Source: Sulfurospirillum_A sp029027265 (GTDB taxonomy: Bacteria; Campylobacterota; Campylobacteria; Campylobacterales; Sulfurospirillaceae). From it: a DNA stretch of 64,000 nucleotides. A program made the translations under genes and the position numbers. The stretch spans positions 1,612,001 through 1,676,000 of the forward strand of contig CP093061.1 of the NCBI GenBank assembly GCA_029027265.1, given 5' to 3'. Position 1 is the first letter of the stretch; each line of letters opens with the position of its first letter. The notes under the pieces are model-generated. The model was given only the letters and a program-made list of their open reading frames with translations, made no database searches and had not been told where the DNA came from. Shown piece after piece: positions 9,043 through 18,190 of this stretch.

Positions 9043-9236
9043 ATTTTATCCCTCAAACTTGGCTTTATAGTATATATATTTTAGCTAATTTGTGGTTTGA
9101 AGGAGGTTAATATCGTTTTATTTATTTTGGTTTATTGTTCAGAGGGTTCTATTGCATAAAATAGTTAATTGTTACAATACTCATAAAAATTGGAAACTCA
9201 CAAGGAATTAGAATAATGGGATTTGCATATCAAAAG

Positions 9237-10313
9237 TCAGTCGAGCGAGCGTAATAGCTTTTCAGCTATGTTTATCTCTTTTATGCTAATTTTATGCTTT
9301 GCCTCTACCATGCGTAAGATATGAAAAACTTCTGTTACAGAGATTCCATGAGAATCTTTTTTTACTAGAGTTGCTTTTTTTTCTTTTATGACGACATTTA
9401 TTAGTTTTTTTCTACTGTACTGCATGAAGTAAGTTAGTAGCAGTTTATCTGTGTGGTCTTTTTCTATAGCTACTGCTACTTTTTCAGTGACATCTGGTAC
9501 TTCTGGGTACATATTTTCAAAGTCTTTTTTGTCCATGTATCCTAAATATACTTTAGTAAATAGATCTATGTACCTTGTACAACTTTCACTTTTTATAAAT
9601 TCCATATTTAGTATGCTATTTGGTTTTGCTCTTAGTTTTTGTAGCATCCAAGAGAGTGAATTATAGTATTTAAAAGGAAAAACTTTTAGTTCAGAATCAG
9701 CCACTAGATTTTTAGCAATATGTTTTATTAATGGTTTTCTTTTGTAGTTATTATTCGATTTTAGATGATGGTATATATCATCTACTTCAAAAGGTTTTGT
9801 GAGCCATACTGTACAATAGTCGGGCATTTTTTTACTGCCTACAACACCTTTGTTTAGTATAATTAGGGCTTTTATATCGTGCTTTGGAAATAGAGTTTCA
9901 AGTAGTGCTTTTTTCTTTCTAAGACGACGTTTTAGATTTCTAACGGATTTAATAAGTGTCATTTCTACAAATATAATCTCTTTTTCGTTAAAAAACATAG
10001 CATCAAACTCACCTATTTCAAGTGATTTTGTTTTGTAAACTATTTGTCCATGTTTATCTACATGTAAAGAATTAGATATAGAACTTTTCTTTGGGGCATG
10101 AGGACCTTTAAGTATAAAATTCCCTATTTGTGGATTGTGTTTAGCATAAATTAAAAGTTTTTCGTATAGATAGTTTTCATAAACTGCTCCTGCAAAAGAG
10201 CGATATGCACTTAAAAATTCTGGAGATTCTTTGTCAACTCCTCTGTCTTCAAGTTTTATAAGATGCCTGATACTATATTTGTAGTAGAGCAGGTTGTCAC
10301 CTATGTTACTCAT
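9237..10313 (-). CDS. Unknown protein with a PD-(D/E)XK-nuclease-like segment
   Basis: I do not recognise this 358-residue basic protein. Residues about 100-120 read GEFDAMFFNEKEIIFVEMT, a D followed after a hydrophobic strand by ExT, with a basic helix (RNLKRRLRKKK) behind. The order D, strand, E-x-[KT], helix resembles the PD-(D/E)XK nuclease core, with threonine in place of the usual lysine. An upstream conserved-looking AGAVYENYLYEKLL may supply the first glutamate. The C-terminal half has no recognisable motif. It stands alone, divergent from a DUF3817 gene, with an inverted repeat in the promoter region. The function call is speculative. Confidence 0.5.
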   Translation of the reverse strand: MSNIGDNLLYYKYSIRHLIKLEDRGVDKESPEFLSAYRSFAGAVYENYLYEKLLIYAKHNPQIGNFILKGPHAPKKSSISNSLHVDKHGQIVYKTKSLEIGEFDAMFFNEKEIIFVEMTLIKSVRNLKRRLRKKKALLETLFPKHDIKALIILNKGVVGSKKMPDYCTVWLTKPFEVDDIYHHLKSNNNYKRKPLIKHIAKNLVADSELKVFPFKYYNSLSWMLQKLRAKPNSILNMEFIKSESCTRYIDLFTKVYLGYMDKKDFENMYPEVPDVTEKVAVAIEKDHTDKLLLTYFMQYSRKKLINVVIKEKKATLVKKDSHGISVTEVFHILRMVEAKHKISIKEINIAEKLLRSLD

Positions 10314-10320
10314 ATCTATA

Positions 10321-10386
10321 TTGGCTATACTTTTTGGTACTTTTAAAATATTTTTTCCTTATATATTGTGTACATAGTATAGCCAA
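10321..10386. repeat. Inverted repeat in divergent intergenic region
   Basis: TTGGCTATAC at 10321-10330 and GTATAGCCAA at 10377-10386 are perfect reverse complements, 46 bases apart. The first lies 8 bases before the start of the gene ending at 9237, so the pair could be a two-site operator. A long-range hairpin is the alternative. Confidence 0.4.
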
Positions 10387-10474
10387 GGTAACTTAGATGT
10401 ATGTTATCTATTTAATTGTTATTTTTTTGTTTATAATGTGATTGTACAATTTGCGAAAATTATTGGAGGCTATT

Positions 10475-10792
10475 TTGTTTGATTCATCTATCAAAAAGTT
10501 TAGAGTTGCAAGTTTTATTGAAGGTTTATCTTATTTTACACTTCTTTTTATTGCTATGCCAATAAAATACTTTGGAGGCAATCCAATACCAGTTAAAATT
10601 GTTGGTATGACTCATGGACTTCTTTTCTTTTTGTTTATCTATTTTTTATACATGGCAGCTAGTGAACATAAATGGAGTAAAAAGTTTTCTCTTTTTGCTT
10701 TTATATCTTCGTTAGTGCCTTTTGGAATGTTCTTTTTAGATAAACACTTAAAGAAAAAAGAGTTAGATTCTACCTCTACTGAACTCGTGTGA
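10475..10792 (+). CDS. DUF3817 family integral membrane protein
   Basis: The 105-residue protein contains FRVASFIEGLSYFTLLFIAM, then PVKIVGMTHGLLFFLF, the two signature segments of DUF3817 proteins, which have three membrane helices. The function of the family is not established. The start is TTG at 10475 with GGAGG five bases upstream; an upstream TTG at 10442 has no such site. The last 30 bases overlap the convergent aldolase-like gene. Confidence 0.8.
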   Translation: MFDSSIKKFRVASFIEGLSYFTLLFIAMPIKYFGGNPIPVKIVGMTHGLLFFLFIYFLYMAASEHKWSKKFSLFAFISSLVPFGMFFLDKHLKKKELDSTSTELV

Positions 10793-11347
10793 GTAATAAA
10801 GTAGTTTACAACTGTTTTCTAATAAGGCTATAGTTTTTGCAAGTTGTAGCATATCTCTGTCATATGCATAAATACCGTAGCCTTTTATAATCATAATATT
10901 GGTTTTTTTCTCTTTTATATATCTATAAATTTCTATATCAGCTCTCTCATACCAATCTTCAAACTGTTTTGGGTCATATACTTCTAATGAGCCAAACTTC
11001 ATAGAACCAAAGTAGTCTTGAGGTACTATAGAATCGTGAACTAAAGAGTAAGCTGTGGTAAATGGAGGCATAGCATAACAGATATATTTTGCTTCGTTTA
11101 TGTTTTGGTAAATATGCAAGTGTATATCAGCATCAAGGCTTGCTTCTTTCCATCTGTAATCTTTTTTTGAGTAGAGTTCAAGAAAGTCATCATCTTTTAC
11201 ATCATCAAAAATAGTATCTTTTTTGTTGATAAAAAACTTGTTTTGTTCTATTCTAGCAGAGAGCGAACCGTGAAATATACCTATGAAATCTTTTCTAAAC
11301 ATAGAAAGAGATACGTGTTTTAAATCCTCTAATAGATATTTTTGCAC
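10763..11347 (-). CDS. Class II aldolase/adducin family protein
   Basis: The 194-residue product has FHGSLSAR near residue 24 (a variant of the GN[FI]S phosphate-binding motif) and DADIHLHIYQ in the middle, with histidines like the metal ligands of L-fuculose-phosphate aldolase. Later metal-ligand histidines are not obvious, so catalysis is uncertain. The substrate is unknown. The gene overlaps the convergent DUF3817 gene at its 3' end, and its 5' end faces rsmH with about 60 bases between them. Confidence 0.7.
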   Translation of the reverse strand: MQKYLLEDLKHVSLSMFRKDFIGIFHGSLSARIEQNKFFINKKDTIFDDVKDDDFLELYSKKDYRWKEASLDADIHLHIYQNINEAKYICYAMPPFTTAYSLVHDSIVPQDYFGSMKFGSLEVYDPKQFEDWYERADIEIYRYIKEKKTNIMIIKGYGIYAYDRDMLQLAKTIALLENSCKLLYYSHEFSRGRI

Positions 11348-11374
11348 TGATTTAACCTTTTTTTATTGCATAGT

Positions 11375-11386
11375 TTGGTATTATAT
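11375..11386 (+). promoter_or_regulatory. Putative -10 region for rsmH
   Basis: TTGGTATTATAT lies 19 bases before the rsmH start in a short divergent region. TG followed by TATTAT resembles an extended -10. The position is close to the start codon, so the leader would be very short. Confidence 0.3.
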
Positions 11387-11405
11387 CAGAAAAGTAGGAA
11401 TAAAA

Positions 11406-12308
11406 TTGAACATACCACATATACCAGTACTATTAAACGAAGTAAAAGAGACTTTTGAAGATATAAATGATGGATATATAGTTGATTGTACTGTTGGTTA
11501 TGGTGGACACAGTGAAGCTTTGTTGGAACAAAATCCAAATATAAAGTTAATCTGTTGTGATCAAGATGCTGAGGCAATTAAATTTAGCAAAAAAAGACTT
11601 AAAAGATTTGAGGACAGAGTGACCTTTGAACATGCTAAATTTTCAACAGTCATAGAAAAATATATAGACTTTCCTATTTGTGGTATTTTAGCCGATATTG
11701 GGGTTTCTTCATTGCAGTTAGATAAAAGTAGTCGTGGTTTTGGTTTTGATAGTGAAACCTTAGATATGCGTATGAATCCTGAGAATCCGACGAGTGCTCA
11801 AAATGTGGTTAATGAGTATTCTCAAAACGAGCTTGAAGAGATATTACGTGAGTATGGAGAGATGAGAGATTTCAGAAGAGTTGCAAAGACCATCATAGAA
11901 AATCGTCCTTTTGAAAGTTCTCGCACTTTGGCAGCTGTTTTGAAAAAGCTTGGTGGAAAACCAAAAATACATCCTGCCACTTTGCCATTTCAAGCGATAC
12001 GTATAGAAGTAAACAACGAATTAGGTGAATTAAATGAGCTTTTGGAGTCTATATATAACTCAAAATTGCAAAACTGTTTAGTAGCTATTATCTCTTTTCA
12101 TTCGCTTGAAGACAGAATAGTCAAAAAAACATATAAGCTTTGGACAAAAAGTTGTATTTGCCCTGTTGGAGTTATGCGATGTGAGTGTGGTAATGACCAT
12201 TCACTTGGAAAAATAGTAACTAAAAAACCTATTATTCCTACAAAAAAGGAAGAGAAAATAAATCCAAGAAGTAGAAGTTCAAAAATGAGAGTGTTTAAAC
12301 TAAAATGA
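11406..12308 (+). CDS. rsmH: 16S rRNA (cytosine(1402)-N4)-methyltransferase
   Basis: RsmH (MraW) methylates N4 of C1402 in 16S rRNA with S-adenosylmethionine. The SAM site VDCTVGYGGHSEALL, the GILADIGVSSLQLD segment, LPFQAIRIEVNNEL and the C-terminal ISFHSLEDRIVK are all present. I start at TTG 11406, giving NIPHIPVLLNEV at the N-terminus, because AGGA lies six bases upstream. The resulting 300 residues match the family. The next gene begins within its stop codon region (ATGA overlap), the usual rsmH-ftsL order of the division cluster. Confidence 0.95.
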   Translation: MNIPHIPVLLNEVKETFEDINDGYIVDCTVGYGGHSEALLEQNPNIKLICCDQDAEAIKFSKKRLKRFEDRVTFEHAKFSTVIEKYIDFPICGILADIGVSSLQLDKSSRGFGFDSETLDMRMNPENPTSAQNVVNEYSQNELEEILREYGEMRDFRRVAKTIIENRPFESSRTLAAVLKKLGGKPKIHPATLPFQAIRIEVNNELGELNELLESIYNSKLQNCLVAIISFHSLEDRIVKKTYKLWTKSCICPVGVMRCECGNDHSLGKIVTKKPIIPTKKEEKINPRSRSSKMRVFKLK

Positions 12309-12589
12309 CAAATGACAAGCAAGAATTATTAGAAGAGTATGATGAAGAGAAAAATTTAGATTTTAAGTTTTTATTACTCATTTATCTCTCTTTAGCAGTT
12401 GCTTTTTCTATAATTCTCCCAAAAATATATATAAAAAATCAAATATACTACATAAGTAGAGATATTCATAAGTTGTATTCTGAAAATTCTATTTTGAAAG
12501 AAGAAAACACTTATTTAAAACAAAAACTAGAATCAATAAGATTTAAAAATCAAGTGTTAGATTCTGTTTTTATTGAATTGGAAGAGTAA
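12305..12589 (+). CDS. FtsL-like small division protein
   Basis: This 94-residue protein has a short acidic cytoplasmic tail, one membrane helix (FLLLIYLSLAVAFSIIL, about residues 24-40) and a periplasmic coiled coil (about residues 55-90, with KEENTYLKQKLESI). That is the architecture of FtsL/DivIC. Sequence similarity in this family is very low, so the call rests on architecture and on position directly after rsmH, where ftsL usually lies. It overlaps rsmH by four bases and the RND gene by one. Confidence 0.6.
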   Translation: MTNDKQELLEEYDEEKNLDFKFLLLIYLSLAVAFSIILPKIYIKNQIYYISRDIHKLYSENSILKEENTYLKQKLESIRFKNQVLDSVFIELEE

Positions 12590-15500
12590 TGATAAGAAGT
12601 TTTATAAAATTTGCAGTAGACAAAAGTGTTTTAAACCATATATTTTTACTATTTCTTATAGTTTTAGCAGTTTTTTCATACCAAAAAATACCAAAAGAAA
12701 TTTTTCCTCCGTCTAGCCTAGATGCTATTTCCATAACTGGGGGTTATATCGGAACAAGTCCTGATGTTCTTGATAAAATAGCAGTAAAAATCATAGAAGA
12801 TGACATAGCAAATTTAAATAACATTGACAGAATAGAGAGTGCTATAAGAAATGGCTTTTTCAGTATAGTTGTTTATTTAAAAAGTGGAGCAAATAGAGGT
12901 GAGCTTTTGGATGATGTAAAAGACGTTATATCTTCTAAACAAAAAGATTTACCAAGTGATATGAATGAGCCAATTGCTAAAATAATGGAAACAAATTATC
13001 CTCTTATCTCGATTGCAATTGCTAGTAAAGAGAATGATAAAGCACATATGTTAGAAGTTGCTGATGCTTTGAAGTCTAAACTCTCTAAAATAGAGGATTT
13101 GAGTGACATTAGCATACGTGGTGATGTTGACAGAGAGTTGGTTTTTAAAATTGATGATAAAAAACTTAGTGCATATGGGCTTGATAATGGTGAATTTGCA
13201 AGAGCAATATCGTCTTTGAGTGAAGTTTTCCCTGTCGGAGTCATAAAACAGACGGGAGAGCATCTTTTTATTAGTACCTATGGTGGCGAAAAAGAGGTAG
13301 AAAAGCTTAACAATACAATCTTACATGTAAGTGGTAAAAGGGTATATTTGGGTGATGTAGCCACTGCTGAATTTACCTTTTCAGATGAAGAAGAACTTTC
13401 TCATTTTAATGGTAAACCAAATATATCTATTAGTATAAATAAAGCAAAAACAGGTAATGCTATAGCTCTTGTAAAAGACATACAAAAAATACTCAAGACA
13501 TATGAAACTAAATATAGTAGTTTTACTTTTGAGACATACTCAGACTCTTCTGTTTGGATAAGAAACCGTCTAAATACAGTGACTTCAAATATTATTTTTG
13601 GTCTTATTTTAGTTGGGCTTTCTGTTTGGATTTTTATTAGTGGTCGCATAGCTTTTGTGGTTTCTATTGGCATACCTGTTAGTTTTATGATGGGGCTAAT
13701 TGCAGCTGAACTCATGGGATATAGCCTTAATATGCTTTCTCTCTTAGGAGCTTTGATTGCTCTTGGTATGCTTGTTGATGAAGCCATAGTTGTCGCTGAA
13801 AACATATATAGGCACTTAGAAAATGGAGAGAGTCCAAGAGACGCTGCCATAAACGGTGCCACTGAAATGTTTCCTGCTGTTTTAACTGCAACTGCAACTA
13901 CTATATTTGCTTTTTTACCTTTGCTTATTATGAGTGGAGAGATGGGTGTTTTTATGAGGTTACTGCCTATAATGATTTCCATATTACTTGTTAGTTCTCT
14001 GTTCGAAGCTTTTTACTTTTTACCACTTCATGCAAAAGATTTTTTGAGAGTAAAAAGTAAAAAGAAAAAAAATGAAACACTTTGGACTTTTTTAAATGGC
14101 ATGTACTCAAAAATATTGGACTTTTTACTTAAGTTTAGAAAAACAGCTTTAGTTTTATTTTTGATTGTAGTAGTCTCTTTAATAGTGCTTCTAGGTTATA
14201 ACAGCAAGTTTCAACTTTTTCCAGATTTTGATACAACGCAAATATATATAAGTGGAAAAGTTAATATAAACAATGATTTGGAAGATACGCAAAAAATTGT
14301 GACAAAAATAGAAAAGATACTTCAATCCAAGAGAACTGAAAATGAGATAGCAAGCATAGCTTCTATTTCAGGTTTTATGCTTGATGCAAAGTATAAACCT
14401 CATTTTGCTGAGAATAACTTTCATATTTTTATAGATTTATATGATAGAGTTCCAGAAAATGCTTTTAATAAGTATATTAATCCCTATCTTTCACCAGAAT
14501 ATGATGATAGCAGAATGTTGAGAGAACGTGATGCTCGTGTTATTTTAGAAGATATAAAAAAGTATACACTAGAGCTTTCCCAAAACGGAGAATTTGAAGA
14601 GTTTAAGGCGATAGTCCCAGGAGCTGGCATAGTTTCTAGTGATGTTGAAATAGCATTGAGTGGTGATGATGTTATGCTACAAAAAGCCATAAGTGAACTT
14701 ACAAAAGAGATAGAAAAAGTAGATGGTACGTACAATGTTGACAATGATTTAAAAGCAGGAAAAAAAGAGTTAAAACTAAGAGTAAATGGCTACGGTCAAA
14801 TCTTAGGTTTTACAGAAAAGAGTATATCCTCGCTTCTAAGACCATACTTTTTCAAAGCAGAAGTCGCAAAGATGTTTTACAATGGAGAGCTTATTAAAAT
14901 ACGATCACAAGAGAAGATGAAAGACACTTATGATGCTATATCTTCGTTTTATCTTACAGTGCCAGGTCAAAAGACACAAGTACGTCTTAGTGATGTAGTG
15001 GATTTTGAGTTTAAAGATGGATATGCTGACATATATAAAAATGAAGGAGAGAGAATTAGCTCTGTTTTTGCTTCTTTGAAAAAAGCTAAGATTACTTCAA
15101 GTGAACTTCTTTCAATTCTTGCACCACTACTCAAAAAGTTTGAAAAACAAGGAATTATAGTCACAGTAAAAGGTGAAGAACAAGAGAACAAAAAAATCCA
15201 AAAAGAGATGGGGCAAGCAGCTATTATAGCTATTTTTCTTATTTTTATAGCTCTCGTATGGATGTTTGACTCAGTCTTGCTCTCAGTCACTCTTTTGACT
15301 TCTATACCACTATCTTTACTTGGTGTTTTAGGTGGTCACTTGTTTATGGACATTAACCTAACTATGCCTGGACTTCTTGGTATTGTGGGACTTAGTGGAG
15401 TTGTAGTAAATGACGGAATCATTATGATGGATTTCATAAAAAAAGCAAAATCCATAAAAGAGATAACAAAGTTTGCTACTATGAGATTAAGACCAATTCT

Positions 15501-15684
15501 TTTGACTTCAATAACAACCATACTTGGTCTTTCAACATTGATATTTTTCGCTTCCGGACAAGCTGTTATACTCCAACCAATGGCAATTTCACTTGGTTTT
15601 GGATTGGCATTTGCTACGGTTTTAAACTTGTTTTACTTGCCAGTTTTGTTTACAATAATCAGGGGTGGAAAACTTAGTCGTTGA
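12589..15684 (+). CDS. RND efflux transporter permease (AcrB/HAE1-like)
   Basis: The 1031-residue protein is an inner-membrane proton-driven pump. One N-terminal helix, a large periplasmic domain, and a bundle of helices with GALIALGMLVDEAIVVAENI (helix 4, aspartate of the proton relay) are repeated in the second half with GLSGVVVNDGIIMMDF. No membrane-fusion protein or outer-membrane channel gene lies next to it. The substrate cannot be told; it could be a drug, a metal or an envelope compound. The start overlaps the stop of the FtsL-like gene, a curious pairing that may only reflect compact layout. Confidence 0.88.
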   Translation: MIRSFIKFAVDKSVLNHIFLLFLIVLAVFSYQKIPKEIFPPSSLDAISITGGYIGTSPDVLDKIAVKIIEDDIANLNNIDRIESAIRNGFFSIVVYLKSGANRGELLDDVKDVISSKQKDLPSDMNEPIAKIMETNYPLISIAIASKENDKAHMLEVADALKSKLSKIEDLSDISIRGDVDRELVFKIDDKKLSAYGLDNGEFARAISSLSEVFPVGVIKQTGEHLFISTYGGEKEVEKLNNTILHVSGKRVYLGDVATAEFTFSDEEELSHFNGKPNISISINKAKTGNAIALVKDIQKILKTYETKYSSFTFETYSDSSVWIRNRLNTVTSNIIFGLILVGLSVWIFISGRIAFVVSIGIPVSFMMGLIAAELMGYSLNMLSLLGALIALGMLVDEAIVVAENIYRHLENGESPRDAAINGATEMFPAVLTATATTIFAFLPLLIMSGEMGVFMRLLPIMISILLVSSLFEAFYFLPLHAKDFLRVKSKKKKNETLWTFLNGMYSKILDFLLKFRKTALVLFLIVVVSLIVLLGYNSKFQLFPDFDTTQIYISGKVNINNDLEDTQKIVTKIEKILQSKRTENEIASIASISGFMLDAKYKPHFAENNFHIFIDLYDRVPENAFNKYINPYLSPEYDDSRMLRERDARVILEDIKKYTLELSQNGEFEEFKAIVPGAGIVSSDVEIALSGDDVMLQKAISELTKEIEKVDGTYNVDNDLKAGKKELKLRVNGYGQILGFTEKSISSLLRPYFFKAEVAKMFYNGELIKIRSQEKMKDTYDAISSFYLTVPGQKTQVRLSDVVDFEFKDGYADIYKNEGERISSVFASLKKAKITSSELLSILAPLLKKFEKQGIIVTVKGEEQENKKIQKEMGQAAIIAIFLIFIALVWMFDSVLLSVTLLTSIPLSLLGVLGGHLFMDINLTMPGLLGIVGLSGVVVNDGIIMMDFIKKAKSIKEITKFATMRLRPILLTSITTILGLSTLIFFASGQAVILQPMAISLGFGLAFATVLNLFYLPVLFTIIRGGKLSR

Positions 15685-15704
15685 TGGGTTACATGTAGAT
15701 ATTT

Positions 15705-16229
15705 ATGAGTAATGAGAATTATAATAAGGAAATGAATTTGCCATTTACACCTTTTCATATGGGACCAGGTATACTGCTTAAAAGTTTACTGCAAAGTAGT
15801 TTTAGTCTAATGGTATTTGGCTGGACTCAAATAGTTATGGACATTCAACCATTGATTGTAATAATTACAAATGAAGGTTATTTACATGGTTTTTCTCATA
15901 CATATGTTGGAGCAATACTTCTAGCTATTTTTTCTGCTATAAGTGGTAAATATCTTTCTCAATTTGGATTGTATATTTTAAAAATAAGACCAAGTATAAA
16001 TGTTCATATACCTTGGACTGTTGTTTTTTTAAGTGCTTTTATTGGTAGTTTTAGTCATGTTTTTTTAGACAGCATTATGCATGGTGATGTACAACCTTTT
16101 TACCCACTATATTTAGTAAATAGTATGCATGGTGTAATATCAGTGAGTTTATTACATAAATTTTGTCTTTATTTAGGTTTATTAGGGGCTGGTATTTATT
16201 ATTGGATACTGTGGAAAAATAAGAAATAA
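15705..16229 (+). CDS. Membrane-bound metal-dependent hydrolase-like protein
   Basis: The 174-residue protein has FTPFHMGPGILLKSL at its N-terminus, a histidine motif HGFSHT near residue 68, and GSFSHVFLDSIMH near residue 118, separated by membrane helices. This pattern of His/Asp motifs in a small membrane protein resembles the YdjM/DUF457 type of putative metal hydrolases. The substrate is unknown. The start at 15705 has no clear ribosome binding site; an ATG at 15732 has AAGGA only one base away. It follows the RND gene by 20 bases. Confidence 0.6.
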   Translation: MSNENYNKEMNLPFTPFHMGPGILLKSLLQSSFSLMVFGWTQIVMDIQPLIVIITNEGYLHGFSHTYVGAILLAIFSAISGKYLSQFGLYILKIRPSINVHIPWTVVFLSAFIGSFSHVFLDSIMHGDVQPFYPLYLVNSMHGVISVSLLHKFCLYLGLLGAGIYYWILWKNKK

Positions 16230-16448
16230 TTATGTTTTTTAGGATTCTCTTTTCTTTTTTACCGAAAAAAGAAACAAAACTAGCAAATACAGTTTTGCGT
16301 AGCAAAAAGTTTCTTGATCCTTTTTTTATCCGTAAAAAAAGAACGAAAAAAAGCTCCCATCAGTTGAAATGCTTTTTTAGAAATTTAGAAAATATTTTCT
16401 TATGTTTATAACTCAGTCAATTACTTTACGTAGTAAAGTTTTTAACTT
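16230..16448. other. Gene-free region with short inverted repeats, next to IS boundary
   Basis: No gene is seen. The region is very A/T-rich and holds two small perfect inverted repeats with a GTA centre: TTTTGCGTAGCAAAA at 16293-16307 and ACTTTACGTAGTAAAGT at 16423-16439. They could be terminator or repeat-element debris. The IS3 terminus begins at 16449. Confidence 0.5.
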
Positions 16449-16541
16449 TATAATTGCCTGAAAAATCAAGACAACTTTTCAGCTTAATTAATTTCCACCT
16501 CTTGACTGCTACCTTACGCTACATTTTTAATAAATTCAATA

Positions 16542-17454
16542 GACTTCTTGCAAAACTCATTTTGAACAAACATTAAAACCACGGTCAAAATTCACTAATC
16601 CACATATCAAATTAAAGCGGAGATTGAAGCGCTTTCTACGGTTACGATATTTTTGCGTAAGGATTTGAAAAGTTTTTAATTTAGCATTGACATGCTCAAT
16701 ACAAATACGAGCTGATGCTTCTATTTTATTTTGAGTTTTTTGTGTATTGGTTAATGGATATAACTTTGATGATTTGTATGGTATTTGAATATTGACATGT
16801 TGCTTTTTAATTCCAAGGTAACCTAAATCTACATAGATACAAGTCTCAGATTTTACAGAAAGATTACTTTGTTTAAAAAGTTTGAAATCATGTGTAGTAC
16901 CTTTACAGGTGTGAGCACAAATAATCCTTTCATCTTTATCAATAACTATTTGACCCTTTAATGTGTGGTTTCGTTTTTTCCCTGAATAGTACTCTCTTTG
17001 CTTTTTTTTGGTCGCTGTATTGGGGACTCAGTAGCATCAATAACGATAAACTCCAAATCAATATTATCTCCATATAAAGCTCGTTTACTTGGTAGTGAAA
17101 ATTTACCTGACTTAATTAAAATATCTTCAACTTCTCGTACAACTCTTGAAGCTGTAGATTCACTTACGCTGTAATCAAAGCCTATATGCTCTAAGGTTCT
17201 GTACTCTCTATAATAACTTAACATCAAAAGTACTTTATCTTCTGGTGATAAACTTTTTCTTCCTCCAACTCCATGATTTTTAGTTCTCTCTTTTTCATAT
17301 GCTATGAAAATCGCAATCATCTCATTAAAAGTATTTTCATTTACACCAATAAGTCGTTTAAAATTCTTTCGTGGTTTCTTTTGTAGTTGTTTGTATTTAC
17401 TCATATAAACTTTTAAGCATTTTTTGTACCTACTTTTGAGTTTCGCAAGAAGTC
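16542..17454 (-). mobile_element. IS5-family (ISL2-type) element, copy A
   Basis: Inverted repeats GACTTCTTGCAAAACTCA (from 16542) and TGAGTTTCGCAAGAAGTC (to 17454) bound a 913-base element flanked by a TA duplication (16540-16541 and 17455-17456). Removing it restores the IS3 reading frame as MNYYI-EFIKNVA-stop, which proves the insertion order. A related element lies at 47517-48412. Confidence 0.88.
16557..17404 (-). CDS. IS5-family transposase made by -1 frameshift (orfA/orfB)
   Basis: orfA runs from the ATG at 17404 to a stop at 16958 and includes the first catalytic aspartate in LEFIVIDATESPIQRP. orfB, in the -1 frame, carries ICAHTCKGTTHDFKLF, the second aspartate in YVDLGYLGIKKQ, and IEHVNAKLKTFQI with the glutamate, ending at 16557. 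The frames overlap at GGGAAAA (16976-16982 on the plus strand as TTTTCCC), in phase as G GGA AAA, a classical -1 slip site. Because of the insertion, the upstream IS3 frame also runs into orfA without a stop, which gives a chimeric open frame to 17785. Confidence 0.78.
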
Positions 17455-18190
17455 TAATATAGTAATTCATAGGTTTTTGATAACCAATAGCTGAATGAAA
17501 TCTCTTAAAATTGTATTTGTGCATGTAGGCTTTTACACCTTCTTTTAACTCCTTAATTGATTGATAATCACTAATATAGATATTCCCATGTTTGAGAGTT
17601 CTAAAGAAACGTTCTATTACTATATTGTCAATACTTCTACCTCTTCCATTCATAGATATTTGAATATCATGTTGTTTTAGAACTTGAGTATGCTCATAGC
17701 TTGTATACTGGCTTCCTTGATCACTATTGAATATATTCGGCTTCGGATATTTCGATAGAGCTTCCTTGAGAACATCTGTAGCCAATGTTGCATATCTTGT
17801 AAGCTAAGATTGCTTTACTATGCCAGTCTATTACTGCTGCTAGATACATAAATCCACCATTAGTTCTAATATATGTAATATCACCACTCCAAACTCCATT
17901 TGGTGAAGGAACATTTATTTGTTTGATTTTGCCCGTTGTTGTCCAGTACTCTTTTAATAAATACTCATAGACCTTATGCTCTTTGTTTTTAATGCTTGTC
18001 AATCTTTTTTTAATTTGGTAGATGGCTTGTATACCCATAAATTGCATATATTTAAGTACTCTGTCTTTTCCGATATTATATCCATCTTCAAGCAATCTAT
18101 ATCCGTACTCTGAGTTATCAGTGGCTATCTCATCTATTATATGCATTATTTTCAGGTTCTGTTCACCAATATAGCCATACAAAATCAAAC

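Larger units (their letters stand above)
7886..9149 (-). mobile_element. Degenerate IS5-family insertion sequence
   Basis: Terminal inverted repeats are GAACCCTCTGCACAA at 7886-7900 and TTGTTCAGAGGGTTC at 9135-9149 (14 of 15 match). They bound a 1264-base element with one transposase reading frame on the minus strand. No convincing target duplication is seen. The transposase is broken by two in-frame stops and by a 38-base insertion, so the element should be unable to move by itself. Confidence 0.85.

Noticed and set aside
13401..13982. Open frame of 193 codons opposite the RND pump gene
   Set aside because: Hydrophobic shadow of a membrane-protein coding strand; no start signal and no independent support.
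16293..16439. Two GTA-centred inverted repeats considered as a CRISPR or att site
   Set aside because: The two units differ in sequence, are not regularly spaced and no cas or integrase gene is near.
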